Positions 1-12,639 of a stretch of 64,000 nt of DNA are shown here, one piece after another. Each line of letters starts with the position of its first letter. Within the stretch, counting starts at the first letter, position 1. The notes beneath the pieces were generated by a model. That model was not told the DNA's origin and ran no database searches. It worked only from the letters and a program-made list of their open reading frames with translations. Both the position numbers and the translations under genes were made by a program. Source of the stretch: Acanthochlamys bracteata (Eukaryota; Streptophyta; Magnoliopsida; Pandanales; Velloziaceae); the NCBI GenBank assembly GCA_019914995.1, contig CM034143.1, positions 560,501 to 624,500 on the forward strand. The letters run 5' to 3'.

Positions 1-2
1 GG

Positions 3-77
3 GCATTGATCAGTAGTGCTGGAGAGAACCCATGTGCTGAATGGTTCTGCAGTATCATTATTGTTGTGGATTTATGA
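3..77 (+). other. Possible C-terminal coding tail of an upstream gene
   Basis: An open frame runs in from the left edge and stops at a TGA at 75-77 (translated end ...CSIIIVVDL). It is too short to identify. The T-rich sequence that follows looks like 3' UTR or intron. This could equally be non-coding, so treat it as a hint that a plus-strand gene lies to the left. Confidence 0.2.
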
Positions 78-2331
78 GCAGTTCTTCTATCAAAGATCGA
101 CAACCACAAGAGTTTTGGTTGGTCTCCTGATGGAAAATTTGAGCTGGTAGCTATCATCAAGGCATCAGCAGAAATCAGATCATGCTGCAGTAAATTGTTA
201 TTCCTGGTTTGGCTTCTTTAAACATTATTTGATCTAGATCTGTAGTTATTCATAGAACTGTCATTTTCCTTAGTTGTGCAATGTTTCCCCTCGTATTTTA
301 GTTTCTTGGCGGATATTTCTGTTGCATACTGCTGTAGGCTTTCACATTTGCCTTACATTTTGTTTCATGTTATGTTCATGTTTAGATACATAATTGTAGT
401 TGGAATTGAAAATGATTCTTTGTAGGTTATATATAGATCTCCTCATTTAAGTTTCAGTCATATGATTTGTATTTCAGATTCTTCAACTTAGTTACTGATT
501 TGGTTGTTCACAGATTTCAGGTTCCTATTGCAACTTCCTACAAGCACTTCTTCTTACAGTATCTGCATTCAAGGTTCTTGATCCTGAAACACTTTTTGTT
601 TCCTTATTTTCATTTATTTAGCTTCTAATTTCTTTCAATACTTGGTTGATATTTTCTGGTTATATGGTTCCGCATAGTAATGCTTCCTGGGCCCTAGCTC
701 TATTTTTGGGGATTTTCAAGAGATCTAACCTTACCATATTTAATTTCTTGATATTTCTACAAAATGCGATATATTAGGAATTTCATTTGCAAATATAATT
801 CCTACAGTTTGACATTTTTTTGTGGTCTCCATATAATTCTAGACGTTCTCAGTATGTATAACTCAGCCTTGGTTCTGTATACCTCTATAAGCTTCTGCAC
901 TATATGCCAATCATATGTTTTTTTTTTCTGGCATGTACATGCATTGATATATAGACAAAAAAAAGGGGCTTAACATGATTGTGCATAAAACTGTTTATAG
1001 CACAGCAGCAGTTGGTAGGATGTCCTTGATCAATTTGTTCACATTAGACCTTAGACGAAGATGCTTACCAACTCCCATCTATAACCCTTAAGACATAATA
1101 CAATTTGAAGTACCAATTTCAATTTTGAAGTTATTAATTATGATATGAACATTGGGGCATAGTTTTAGTACACTCAACCATGTGCAGGATTTTCCTTTGT
1201 TCCATGTCCTATCTCTTTCACTCCCACCACCAGCAACAGCTCACTTTTTTTTTTTCTTTTTACTTGTTCCTATTCATGCAAGCTTGCTAGCTAGCTAAAG
1301 CTAAAAACATTTCATCATCTTGTTATTATAGTGGTCCATTTCAAGATTCTTTCTTTCCTGTTCTTTTAGTTTTATATCTTTCATGCAAATCAAGCAAAAA
1401 CAAACCTAAAATTGTTCTAAAAGACTCATGATCAAGATCTTGTTTTTTCTTTTTTTTTCACCTCTCTCTTTTCATTACAAACCAAAACAAAGCTTCTGAG
1501 TTGCTTGTTCTTCTTTTCTTGCATATCTAGAATCTTGATTTTTATAGTTAATCCTTGATCCAAGTTCTTTAATCTTCATAGGTAACTCAAACCATCTGTT
1601 TGATAGTTTTTTGAAACATTGAAACTGTTAGCAGTGTGTATTGTGATTATCGTTTGAAAATCTTTATTTATCAAGAGATTAAACTAATCTGATTGTTTTG
1701 TCTGTTCCAAATCATGTTCTCTAATGGTAACTATCACATACCATGCACACAGGGGGGAAGAAGAAATCAAATGGTTTGAAAGAGGTTAGAAATTTCAGAA
1801 GCAATCCAACATGGTCTTATTTTATTCTTAATCAAAAGGTAAAGAAGCTTGCCAACATTTCCTGACTCTCTTGTTTGTTTTTTTTGGTTTTGTTTTTGGT
1901 ATTTTGAGGAAATATCTAAGCCCCCTTTTCAAATGCAATTGTGCTCTGTATTGTTCGAATATAGTGAAATAGTGTTTTAATACGGTAGAAAATTGCGAAG
2001 GAAAGAATTTATTTAGCTGGTTCTATATAGAGAAATAAGCTTTAGTAATTTTTATTGTATTTTTTTTTTACCTTTTTATTAAGAAAAAGTTTTAGGAAAG
2101 GTATGACCATGCTTTTGAAAAAGAGCACCAGTTCGCATCCAAAAAGGGAACCTTTCCACATATGAATACTAGGCCAAATTTTCTTTTCTTTTTTCAGTAA
2201 ATGCTTGTGCTGTGTTTGTCTGTTAGTTTGTTTGCCTTCTCTTTGTTTCTTTCCTTTCTCTGCTTGTTTCTATTAGATTCTTGCAGTACTCTACATTCCT
2301 CTTCTGAAAACTTCTGCTCTTTGAAAGAACC
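78..2331. other. Non-coding upstream region, no gene seen
   Basis: T-rich sequence with pyrimidine runs near 1245 and 1440-1470. No frame longer than about 70 codons resembles a known protein. The right half should hold the promoter and leader of the gene starting at 2332, possibly with a leader intron. The left part may be 3' UTR of a gene off the left edge. Confidence 0.5.
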
Positions 2332-3192
2332 ATGAACTACAACAACAACAATGGAGGAGAAGGAAATCATTGCTGTTACTTCCATCCAAGGGAAGCTGTT
2401 GTAGGTGTTTGTGCTCTTTGTTTGAAGGAAAGACTCATAATCTTAGCTGCAAAACAAGGCCAAGTTCATCATCTAAGGGAAACCAACAAAAACAACCAGA
2501 AGCCATTCAGGATTCTGCAGAGGAAACCAAGCATTAAGCTACCAAAACTTTTCGCCTTAGGTTCTTTTCTTCACCTGCTTGAGTTCAAGAATCAAAGATC
2601 TCCTGTGAATTATGATACTGACGAAAAATCCATTCCCAGCCTTGAAGGTGCACGTTTACCAATTCATGAATTCAGGATTTTTGGTTTTTTTTTTTAAAGT
2701 TCTTGTTAACCCAGTAATTGCAACTAACAAAAGTCACCTAACCTGGATAGTTCATGAAAATTTGATGCAAGAATTACTGTTTGAGTTTGAACAGATTCAT
2801 TCATATCAATTAAGTTCTCAGACAACGGGCAAGCATTATGGGATGGGAAGACAAACGCCACTGCCACCGCCGCTGCTGCTGCTGCTGCTGATGACCTGAG
2901 GAAGCCATTACCAAACACCACATCATCACTCAAGCAAGTTCCTAAAGAAGACAGGGTTACTGCAAAGAGTATGATTGAACATGTAAAGCCTAGGAATGTG
3001 CTGAGATGGCGTACGCGGATAGGACACTTATTCCACATGTCACGTTGGAAGATGTCCAGCAAAGCGGGCACGTGCCACGTCAACTTACCAAGTAAGCTTG
3101 ATGTACAACATAAAGGTAGTAGTAATTTTAATACTGATAGCAGAAGGGGTTGGATAAGAAGTTTAACAAAGAGAAGGGCAGCAACAGTTTAG
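2332..3192 (+). CDS. Small plant protein with OCTOPUS-like N-terminal Cys/His motif (uncharacterised)
   Basis: Two exons, 2332-2647 and 2795-3192, give 237 residues; the frame joins as GAA-G|AT, and donor gtgcac and acceptor ttgaacag fit. The N-terminus (residues about 14-36) reads CCYFHPREAVVGVCALCLK then ER, i.e. C-x2-HP-x5-G-x-C-x2-CL-x-ERL. This resembles the Cys/His signature opening OCTOPUS/DUF740 proteins, but the protein is much shorter than OCTOPUS. After the join comes EDSFISIKFSDNG, then a poly-Ala run coded by a GCT repeat. The C-terminus is strongly basic (LRWRTRIGHLFHMSRWK and a WIRSLTKRR end). The family is conserved in dicots as far as I recall, but I know no function. Basic tails suggest membrane-surface or nucleic-acid contact; that is inference. 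Confidence 0.8.
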
Positions 3193-4700
3193 TAAATCGC
3201 ATGAAATATGACTTTCGCGGAAGTTAGTTTGCGAAAGTGAATTTCAGTAAAAAAAAATTCGGTGAAAATAAAATTCGAAGTGGTAATTAAAATATGTGAA
3301 TTTGAGTGAAGTTTAGAATAAAATTTTTGAAAAGTAAAATTCGGTACAAAAGTGAAAGTGAAATTTGAAATAATAATTGAAATACGTGAACAGATCGAAT
3401 TCGAAATCTGAAATGAGAAAATAGAGTACGCCAGTGTATGAAGTTTGGGATTTCAGACCTTCTGTGTGTTGTTGTTTCTGTATACAAATATAATACAGAG
3501 CCGCTGCTACTGCATAAAACAAATAATAATAACAATTTAAGTAGGTGCCTTTTCGTTTCTTTTTTTGGGTGGATATGCCGTGAGACTAGATTACATGTTT
3601 AGAAGTGTTTATTGAAAAATAATTCTTTAGAAAATAGTGTATTTTAGAAATTTTAAAAATAAGTTTTATTTTTTATCTAAAAAATATGATTTTATGATAT
3701 AAAATTTTGATATTTTTTTAAATTAAAAAAATTATAAACTATTTTATAAATTTTAATAAAAAATATAAAATAAAAAGTTGGAATGAAAATAAATCTTTTA
3801 GCTCTCCCGAATATCCAATCACCTGTATAATTTTCTTGGAAAAATACAAAAAGAAGTGGATATGTTGAGATGCAAAAAAGGCGTTGGTTAGTCTGCTTAG
3901 ATAAAATTGAAGAATTTTGAAGCGATTGTTCATCTTTAAAGTGTGTTCTTTTGCGCTTGAAAATGAATTTTTTTTCTCCAAAATCCACTTAAAAAAACTT
4001 CTTCTATTCTATTGCAGTAATTTACTTTATATAATATATCAAAAAACTCACTTTTTCAAAAATCCTACTTCTCAGAAAGTCACTTCTTGTGAGGTGCAGT
4101 TGTCGATTTTTTACGTGAAAAAATAATTCAGTCAGATTTAGACTTGAAAGAATTCAGTAAATGATGGAACAAGGATTAAGTATTAAGAAATAAAGTGTAT
4201 CCAGTCTAAACTGTTGTAGTCAAAAGATTCATCTTTTTCATGTAAGTATGAACTGCCAAGCACTAAGGTACCAGAAAGAGATTCAGTTGAACATCTTTTT
4301 CATGAAAAAAGAAGTTACCAACTTGATTGTTCAATAAAGGCAATGCATTCCTGGTGCAAATCCAAAAAACAAGAAAATAGTCATATAAACTCGCAAAATC
4401 CACTTGAAACAATTGAAAAAGGAACAATACACCCGTTACAAACTGTTTACAATCCCATCTATTGTGTTGTCAAAGCGGAAATTCAGATGGGGGGTTTGTT
4501 GGATGGAAAGTTTATTCAGAGAATTTGAAAGTAATATGTCGATTATAAACATTTAAAAGATTCACCTTTTTCTGCGTACAGTTCCCAACAAATAAATTGA
4601 GACAGAACACCAATACACATGGAGGATTCATCCCAGAGTTCCATGGACGATTGTGAAGGTAAGAACAAACAAATCAGAAATTATGGCAGGAATAAATTTC
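3193..4700. other. AT-rich spacer plus 3' UTR of the V-ATPase gene
   Basis: No coding sequence is recognised. The left part holds a copy of a repeat also found near 47.5 and 57 kb (listed separately). About 3600-4030 is A/T homopolymer-rich and resembles other element relics in the window. The right end, roughly 4340-4700, is probably 3' UTR of the minus-strand V-ATPase gene. Confidence 0.5.
3205..3425. repeat. Dispersed AT-rich repeat, family C, copy 1
   Basis: Runs such as AATTCGGTACAAAAGTGAAA and TAATTGAAATACGTGAAC match, with scattered changes, the reverse complement of 56942-57197 and of about 47525-47725. Three diverged copies of one roughly 220-bp unit in one window suggest a miniature transposable element. 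The ends of this copy are not clear. Confidence 0.45.
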
Positions 4701-7296
4701 TTAATCAGCCCGAGACTGTCCAGCACGAGATGAGAGAATGATGCCTACAATCAGACCGTAAAGAGCAAGAGCTTCCGCAAAAATAAGAATGAGAATCATC
4801 CCCACAAAAAGCTTAGGCTGCTGTGCGTTAGCCCTGAGATTGATACAAACAACCCTCACAGTAAGTATTAAGAATGGAACAACTACCCCATCTAGAAACT
4901 GAAACAACAAACTGAACATTTTGAGTAGTGAAGATCTGAAGTGAGCAAATCAATTTACGGTCATTTGGATTTGATCTCATTCACAACTTCAGCCTTAAAA
5001 CCAGTTCAAGGCCGAAATGAACTGGTTTATATCAAGAAATTACAATGATATCATGCCTATTGATATAGTTAATGCTAGTTAATATCTCCTAACATTCTCC
5101 TTATCGCTACTAAGCATGCACAAAAGAACTGCAAATTTCTCATCTAAAACAATGGGCCAACTTAAAATATCTACTCAAAGGGGACTACTATATACATGAA
5201 AATAATCCATCTTATCTATCTGTCCTATTTAGGTAAAGAAATAAAAGAGGTACAAATATGGCCTCGGTTACTGAAAACTAAACAGAATACAAGAACAGAT
5301 ACTTTATCCTAAAACAACAGGCTAGACTATCAATCTAACAAGAAAAGTTTCTTTTGAAATCAAGCAGTTAAAACATATAAGTCCATCAAAGCTGAATTTC
5401 ATGAAATAAAAATTGATAACAAGATTTACTTCCTGGTATAGTCCAATCACTTCAGTGACAACACTAGACAGTGCTTGTTACAGTGCAAAAGAGGAGTCTA
5501 TCTCCAATGAAAACATATTAATAAAGTGAACCAAATGGGATGTCATCATACTTGATAATATTTACAAAGGGAGCAGGAAATTCTATCATCTTCATACATA
5601 CTTAGATTAATTATTCACAATAACAATGAAAAGATAGTGACTCAATGTTTTACGACCATCAAATAAAACCTAACGTATAGCAACAATCAACTGACCAAAA
5701 CACAGTACCTTAATCAACAATGTACACAAAGAAATCAAGTCAAACCAAACTAATTAGAAAGATTTGAATCTATGAAGATCATAAAAATGTTACAAAAACT
5801 TTTACACTGCCGCTCGTTAAAAAAACCAATCAGGTTGCCATTTACTCTCCAAAAGAAAAAGGAAAAAAAAAACATTCAGATAGCTGTCTACAATTTGAAA
5901 ACTAATAACATACATCATTCTGTTTCTCAGAAACAACCAACAGTATGAGTCATGTCATCCAGTAATCATATGATACTAACCGAAAAACTCCTACCAGCTT
6001 ATACCTCAAAAGAGAGAGCCACAATAAAATCAAATTACGATTTTATGCATAGCACAATAGCCATCAAGAATAACCACAAGAACTGAGGAACCTAGAGCTA
6101 AATCAAACAAAAGAGCAATCATCTACCCTCAAACTATTATCAATGCACCAAAGAGACAACAAAAGAGAGTACAACACGTTACCTAACACCAGCATCACCA
6201 ACAATACCAATGGCCATTCCAGCAGATAGTCCAGCAAGGCCACAAGCAAGACCAGAAGAGAGATGGGCATACCCATCGAAGAGGTAGTATGACTTAGCTT
6301 TGGGGTTGATTCCAGTGCTAATAATAACAGCAATGATAAGGCCGTAAATACCGAGCACTCCAGCCATGACAACGGGCACAATCGACTTCATCACAAGCTC
6401 AGGCCGCATAACCCCCATTGATGCTACTCCTACACCGCTCTTTGCTGTTCCATATGCAGCACCCATACCTAAGAAAAAGAACATTGAAGGTTATCAGAGA
6501 CGCAACGGATCAATTTTGCGCATCAATAAACTTCTAAGCCTCATCCCACTAGATGGGGTTTGCTACGTGGATCTTATTCCGCCATTGTACTCTATCAAAA
6601 GCAACATCCTCGGTCATGCCACAAACATATAAGTCATTTTGCACGGTAACCAATCAAGACTTATGGGCATCAATCAATCAAATAGAACAATCATCACAAA
6701 TAGAACTTGAAACAAACATAGCAACCAGAAACCCAATTTTTCCAGCCAGGATTCTGGAAACGAAAAGATTATTCTTACTTACCGTAGACCATATCACGGT
6801 CAAAACGAAAACTATTCACCAAAATTTAATAAATCAAGGCAACAGAAGTTGGGAGAAAATCCCAAAAAGATTCAATCTTCTGCATCAACGAAGAAACAAA
6901 ACAAGTTAATACACAAACAACTTCGAGAACCATTTTCTTACAAACCCAACAAATCAAAAGATCCTACTAGCAAAAATCACCAATGATTAAACAATACAAT
7001 CGATGAACAAAGTGGGAAAAAAAAGACCCAATCATTTCCATCAATGAAGCACCAAAACAATATAATAAACAATAAATTCACAAAAATTAACAAGAATAAA
7101 CACCTTGGAGAACCATTTTCTAAAAACCCAACAAACCAAAACGATCCAACTAGCAAAAACCACAAAGATATCCACAAACAAAAAAAAGCCCAAATCAGGT
7201 AGATCACAGAGAGATCTTACAAGAAAACACAAGAGCTGCGGCAGCGCCTAGGAACCCAAAGAAAGGAGCAGTCTCATCTCCACTGAATGTCGACAT
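4701..7296 (-). CDS. VHA-c: V-type proton ATPase 16-kDa proteolipid subunit c
   Basis: Three exons in transcript order (7296-7221, 6468-6183, 4833-4701) encode 164 residues, the usual length for plant VHA-c. The protein opens [17 protein letters not shown] and has four hydrophobic helices, forming two tandem two-helix repeats. The proton-binding glutamate is visible in helix 4 as [10 protein letters not shown] (about residue 141). Subunit c forms the rotating membrane ring of the vacuolar/endosomal H+-ATPase, which acidifies the vacuole and energises secondary transport. Both introns are canonical, splitting codons Cys26 (T|GT) and Arg121 (AG|G). Identity is essentially certain; plants carry several near-identical paralogues, so the specific isoform cannot be named. 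Confidence 0.98.
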
Positions 7297-7699
7297 TTCG
7301 GTAAAAATCACAACCCTAACTCAATCAAATCGCTGAGATCGAAGAGAGATTTCTCGGAGAAGCTCCAGAGAACGAGAGTGAGAACATAAAACAGAAGAGT
7401 CATTTCATTTTTTTTGTCGTTCTTTCTATTTGTAGAATTGGACTAGATGGGTTTTATTGTTTCCTTCAACGTGGCAAGATCTTGACGGTTGACTAAAGAT
7501 ATGTTGCAGTATCTTTCTTGATCAGAGGAAAGATTTATTAAAGTTCAGAACTTATATACAAACAAAGTTTATACAAGCACAAAAATCTCACAGCTTCAAA
7601 TTCTTATACACACAATCAGTGCAAAGAGCCAAACATATTTATGAACAGCAATAAAAAGCTCTGCAAGATTTATACAAGATTTTAAGTTGTGGTCGAATT
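7297..7699. other. Spacer between two minus-strand genes
   Basis: Only 403 bp separate the V-ATPase start codon from the stop codon of the BTB gene upstream. It must hold the V-ATPase leader and core promoter (about 7300-7480) and the BTB 3' UTR (about 7520-7699). No repeat is seen. Confidence 0.6.
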
Positions 7700-10600
7700 T
7701 TAGGCTGGTTTCCAGACAGTAAGAACTTCATGGAACATCTGGAGCATTAGCTCCCTGTCCGCATGCCTGAAGAAGTTGTTTATCTCATCTTTGACATCGT
7801 AGATTCTACCGAAGTCGAATAAATATGTCAGGCAACCCTTTTTAAGCTTGTTAAGCTGATAAAGCCAGGCTTCTTGAAGTCGTTCGAGAACATTGGTTGA
7901 ATTTATGTCATCCAACAAGCTTTCCTCGCAGCATTCCATTAAATCGTTGATGTCGTATTTATTTGCTGCACCAAGCAATGCGACACGATGCTTCCAGAAG
8001 TCTTCGTGTTTAATTGTACCATAGATGTAGGCGAGAAGTGCTGAGCAGGATTCGACTGACATGTCTGCTATGTCGATTGTGGAAGACTCTTTCTCTTTGA
8101 GGTTGTGCAAGAACATGCTCCCGAAGACAGGGGAGCTCGCTGCAAGGATGGCTTTGTGGGCTTTCAAGGTGCCATCAGCTGTGTTGATTGTCACGTCTGT
8201 GTGGATGCCTTCTTCAAGCATCCGAGCGAGGCTTCTCAGAGTGCTTTTATTGGCAAGCGATTGCATTATTCCTTCATTAGGCCATATTGAATAGGGTTCG
8301 CCACCCTGCAATCGAATAAGAGAAGATAAATACCTCAAGCATAAAGTATAAACTAGAGAAATTTGAGCTAAATGTTCATCCTGGAGGGTTTGAACTAAAA
8401 GAACATTAGCTGGTTCTTTTTCTAAGACAAAACCAGCTTCTAGGTATACATCCACATCAGCAAAGAGCATAAAGCAACAACAGACATGCTGCAGAAGATT
8501 TCTGTTAAATTGCAGATGGTGCCCTTCACTTGAATTTAGCAGATCACAATGCTCTTATTCATCTTCTTGTTTCCTGTAGGCTCGAACGACACACAAAGAA
8601 GCAAAAACCGCCCAAAAACAATATGCAAACCACCAGATATTATAAGAAACAAAAATGATTGTCTAAGAAAAGATATGAAAGACTTACACCTATTGGGGTT
8701 ACTTTTAGATCCAGGAATTCAACATCAACAATGAAACGGCCATATAATATGGTATCGATTGGCCAGTAAAAATCATCGCTACTCCGAAGCAATCTCTCGT
8801 AAACTGTATTGACAGAGAGTAGAAAGTCAATAGGCAGTACTGAAGAAAAAGGGGGAAAAATAAAAAATTTCCAAGTTAGGCAAACGAGAATTTAACCATA
8901 ATGTCAAAAGGTTATTTGCGAAACAAAGACGAAATCAATTAAACAATGATACCATGTGCCAATGATGCATGCTTTAACCTCATCAAAGCAATATCACAAC
9001 TAGAAATGTAAAAACCATCATATAGAGAGACATAGGAAGACGTAAGAGAATAATCTGCACAGGAAAAATAATATCTGAAAATATTATTTTACATCAAGCA
9101 ATGGCAACAAGCAGGTTATCGTACCAAAAAGGTACATGGTGCTCTTTGAAATGAGTGATCAATACAACAGAACAGCTCATACAAACTACAGCTCATAAAG
9201 AGCGCAACAATAACATGAAAGAGAAAAAGTCTACAAATGGTTAAAATTATTACCTCTTGGAGATGAACTTCTAAATGACAACTTAAATCTATTGAAATTT
9301 CATTAAGGCTTACCCAACTTTTCCCACTGCAACAAGATAACTCCTTCAAGACAGTGCTCAGAGTCAAAAGCAAGAGACAACTGTATGCATCTAGTAGGGG
9401 AGAAGTCCTAAAGAATGTCACTCTAGTAGGTGAAATGTTAAAATCAGAGGTTGTTAAGACTACATTTCCTCTATAGATTCCAGCAGATGAAATAAACCAG
9501 CAATTAGCAATCGAGATTACAAACATACCAGGGGAGGTATAGGGGCGTCGTGTTGGGCCAGAACCAGTGACACGCAAGACAAAGCGAGCAGTTGGTGGCT
9601 GCTCTTTGGAAAACCGACCTGACTCGGGGAATAAACGGATTTGCATGTACCTGTTCTTCTCAACTGCAAGGATCCTACATGCATCGATGCAGATAATTAA
9701 ACAAGGAGCATAAGATCATTTAGAGCAAATCAGCGACAACAATATAACAATAAGCGAAAACCAAAATCTTAGAAGAGAATTTTCTTCACTAGAATAACCA
9801 ATAGATAGCATTCCACCAACTAATGCACCATGTATATACTACAAAAAGCAAGACTTACAAACACAAAGGTAAGGGATGCAACCATTGACACAAGTCAAAC
9901 GATCACATGATAAAATGAGAGATCATGAATTGATTGGCACATCAAAAGAATGGCAGCGATAGACCAACAGCAATCTCCTTCCCAGACATACACGAAAGCA
10001 AAACAGTGCACATAAATCCAGAAAAAATATCAACATAATGACGAACACCAATCTTACCAAACTTAGAGTCCAAGCAGGTTGAGACGGTTTTCTTTCATAT
10101 TGAATACTAACACAACGGTGAAACCAATCACACCAGAATTAGAATGTAAGCAGTTTGCACAAAGGCCTAAAGAAAAGCTCAGTAGTTTTTGCACAACAAA
10201 AAAAGACAAGTGAGCTAAACAATCAAAGCAACTATATAACTCATAGGACATAGCAAGACTGAAACATCACCGATGAATTTTCATTCAACAAAAAAGGTAC
10301 CCAAGGAAAAGCAAATTTTTAACTCCAATCTTAGTTGTCAAACAAAATAAAAAAAAGATCAACCTAAACTGGCTAAACAGTGTAATTATTACTACCTATG
10401 TCAGAATTTCATTCAATAAGGAGTACCATTCCCAAAAAGAAAATTCAATAACAACCTTAGCATATTACCTAAGAGACCAAAATAATTAGCATCTAGACTG
10501 TAGTAAAGATTCAATTTTTGCGCCGAAAGTGAACATTATATCTTCAGAATCACCCCAAATTATAGTAAAGATTCAATCATCATCTGTACCAGTTCCATAG

Positions 10601-10753
10601 ACCGAGCTTGAAAGGTTCAGAGCGGCGGTTTGTAGTGAGACCCATGCTATCTACTCTCCACTGCGCCAACCTTGAAATCGTCTCAACTTTCCCATCGACT
10701 ACTCCTCCACCTGCTCCGCTGGCGCTCACGAACGTTCCTCCGAAGGTATTCAT
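7700..10753 (-). CDS. BTB/POZ domain protein with MATH-like N-terminus (At1g21780 type)
   Basis: Four exons in transcript order (10753-10590, 9674-9529, 8803-8688, 8305-7700) give 343 residues, slightly longer than the Arabidopsis protein I recall (about 326). Residues about 22-130 form a MATH-like region (KVETISRLAQWRV; NRYMQIRLFPE). The BTB domain follows at about 165-265 (DVTINTADGTLKAHKAILAA; SSTIDIADMSVESC), then an all-helical tail ending LTVWKPA. Plant MATH/BTB proteins are substrate adaptors for CUL3 E3 ubiquitin ligases, and the Arabidopsis homologue is reported to bind CUL3; target here unknown. The short frames inside introns 1 and 2 are not coding. The first 21 residues are Gly/Ala-rich and differ from Arabidopsis, so the exact start is slightly less certain. 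Confidence 0.95.
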
Positions 10754-11512
10754 CTCTCGCTGTCTCTCTCAGAGCAACGGTGAACTACAGCAGCCAGAGA
10801 GATCAAAGAAGAAGAAGACGGTATAATATATTCCTAAAATGCTTTTGGTGTCATTTTAATAACAGGCGGCGTGAAAAGAAAGCTTTCCGGGTAAACGAAA
10901 TTTTTTCAGAAATAAAAAAAATTTTTTTAAAAAATTTTATTTTTTTATTTTTTTAAAAAATAAAATTTATATAATAAAAAATTTTATTATATAAATTTAT
11001 TTTATATTATCTAAATTTTTAAATAAATTTTTTTTATAAAATATATATTAAAAAACATAAAATAAAATCAAAATTGAAAAGCATAGTTTCGAATCGAATT
11101 TCAAACGCACTCCATACTTTGCAATAACGTGGTATTTTACGTAATTATTAAATTTGGATAAATAACTAAATTGGTAATTTATTTATATTTTTTTGAGGGG
11201 AAGCAGAAAAAAGTGTTTATGAAATGAAATCACTGCGTTTCAAACGCTCGGTTCTTGAATTTTTTCTCAAAATAAAATAATAATAAATTTTATTATAAAT
11301 TTCTAATATATTTTTAAATAAATTTTATTAAAAATATGAAAAAAAATGATAAATTTTTGTGTATATAGACCCAAGTTTATTTTATTCAAGCATTCGTGGA
11401 AGAGGCATGGAACAAGTTCTCTCCGTCCGTCAAGGTCAAAAAAAAAAAATAATAAAATTTATATCTAACAAGTTTTACTATGATGATATCAGTGACTGAT
11501 GGATGGCTTTTA

Positions 11513-11809
11513 GGGCCTGTTTTAAATGTCCGTAACTAAATTTCGTAAAAATAAAAAATAAAAGGTAGAGTTTCTTAAAAAATAAAGTGGAAGTACAGTT
11601 CAGTATTTATGTTTCAATAGGTTTTGAAAGTGTGTTGAAAATTAAAAAATATAATTATATTAAAAAGTGTGTAAATAAAAAAAATTAAAATTAGAGTTTT
11701 GCATATGAAAGTGGAGTTTTAAGTTATTTATGTAATTGAAACATATGAACTTTTCGGAACTCAAAATCTGACGAAAAAAAGTGAAGTTACGGGCATTTGA
11801 AACACGCCC
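11513..11809. mobile_element. Tourist-like MITE (PIF/Harbinger type) with TTA target duplication
   Basis: The ends are inverted repeats of about 25 bp: GGGCCTGTTTTAAATGTCCG at the left, and on the other strand GGGCGTGTTTCAAATGCCCG at the right. They are flanked on both sides by TTA (11510-11512 and 11810-11812). A GGGC-type terminus with a TTA duplication is typical of Tourist-like, PIF/Harbinger-derived miniature elements. The 297-bp interior is AT-rich and non-coding, so any transposase must come from elsewhere. A relative lies at 61778-61963. Confidence 0.85.
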
Positions 11810-12639
11810 TTAGCAATGAAAGAAATCGAAGAGCAATACCGGCAGATTGATGAAATATCTTGGTTCTCTTTTTCGTGTTAAGATAGCTAAAGCTATTGAA
11901 GGATACCTTGCAGATAGTTTAATTTTGAAAATATTCACTATATTCGATTTTCGATAAATGCAGCAAAAATATAAAATACATTCAATAATATTGCTTAATT
12001 AGTCTGAGAATTGAGATAAAAACATAATAAGCACAGACATAAGAGATTTACATGAAAAAAAGAGAACAATTTCACGAAAGACAGATTAGTCTTAAGAAAA
12101 TTACTAAATTTAAATAATTACAAACTGTTATGTTACACTTTAAGTAAAATAAGAACTCTTATTATAATATTTTATTTTTATCTCTTACACTTGATATTGT
12201 GAGTGATGTGAATGATTATCCAAATAAATATCTCCGTACATATATATAGTGTGTCCAAAAAATCTCTTGAACTTTCAAACAATTGTATTTCTATTTTCAT
12301 ATTAATTGTCTAAATTTTTAGCTTTTCATCTTTTAAAAAATGCTTCAAATTTCTTAACCATCGGCTTTTCAACTTCTATAATAATGGTTCATTTTTTTAA
12401 CATTTAATATTTCAATATCAATGTACATTTTAACTTGTTATATTCTAATGAATCACTTGCTAATATTTAACATAGTGATTTTACAATATCTAATATTTAA
12501 GAATCACAACTATCTTCAAACATTCCATTTTTGAAGTTGTTAGAACATGTGAACAATCCTTTCTATGTTGTTCTCCATTATGTTTATTCTGGGTGCATCA
12601 GGTGAAATCCTAACAAGCTTCCTATTATCTTTCTGCTGA

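Noticed and set aside
9116-9646. 176-codon minus-strand frame
   Set aside because: Only residues up to PYTSP belong to BTB exon 2; the rest is intron read-through.
10518-10532. E2F-like TTTTTGCGCCGAAA
   Set aside because: It lies inside intron 1 of the BTB gene, not near a start, and has no neighbouring support.
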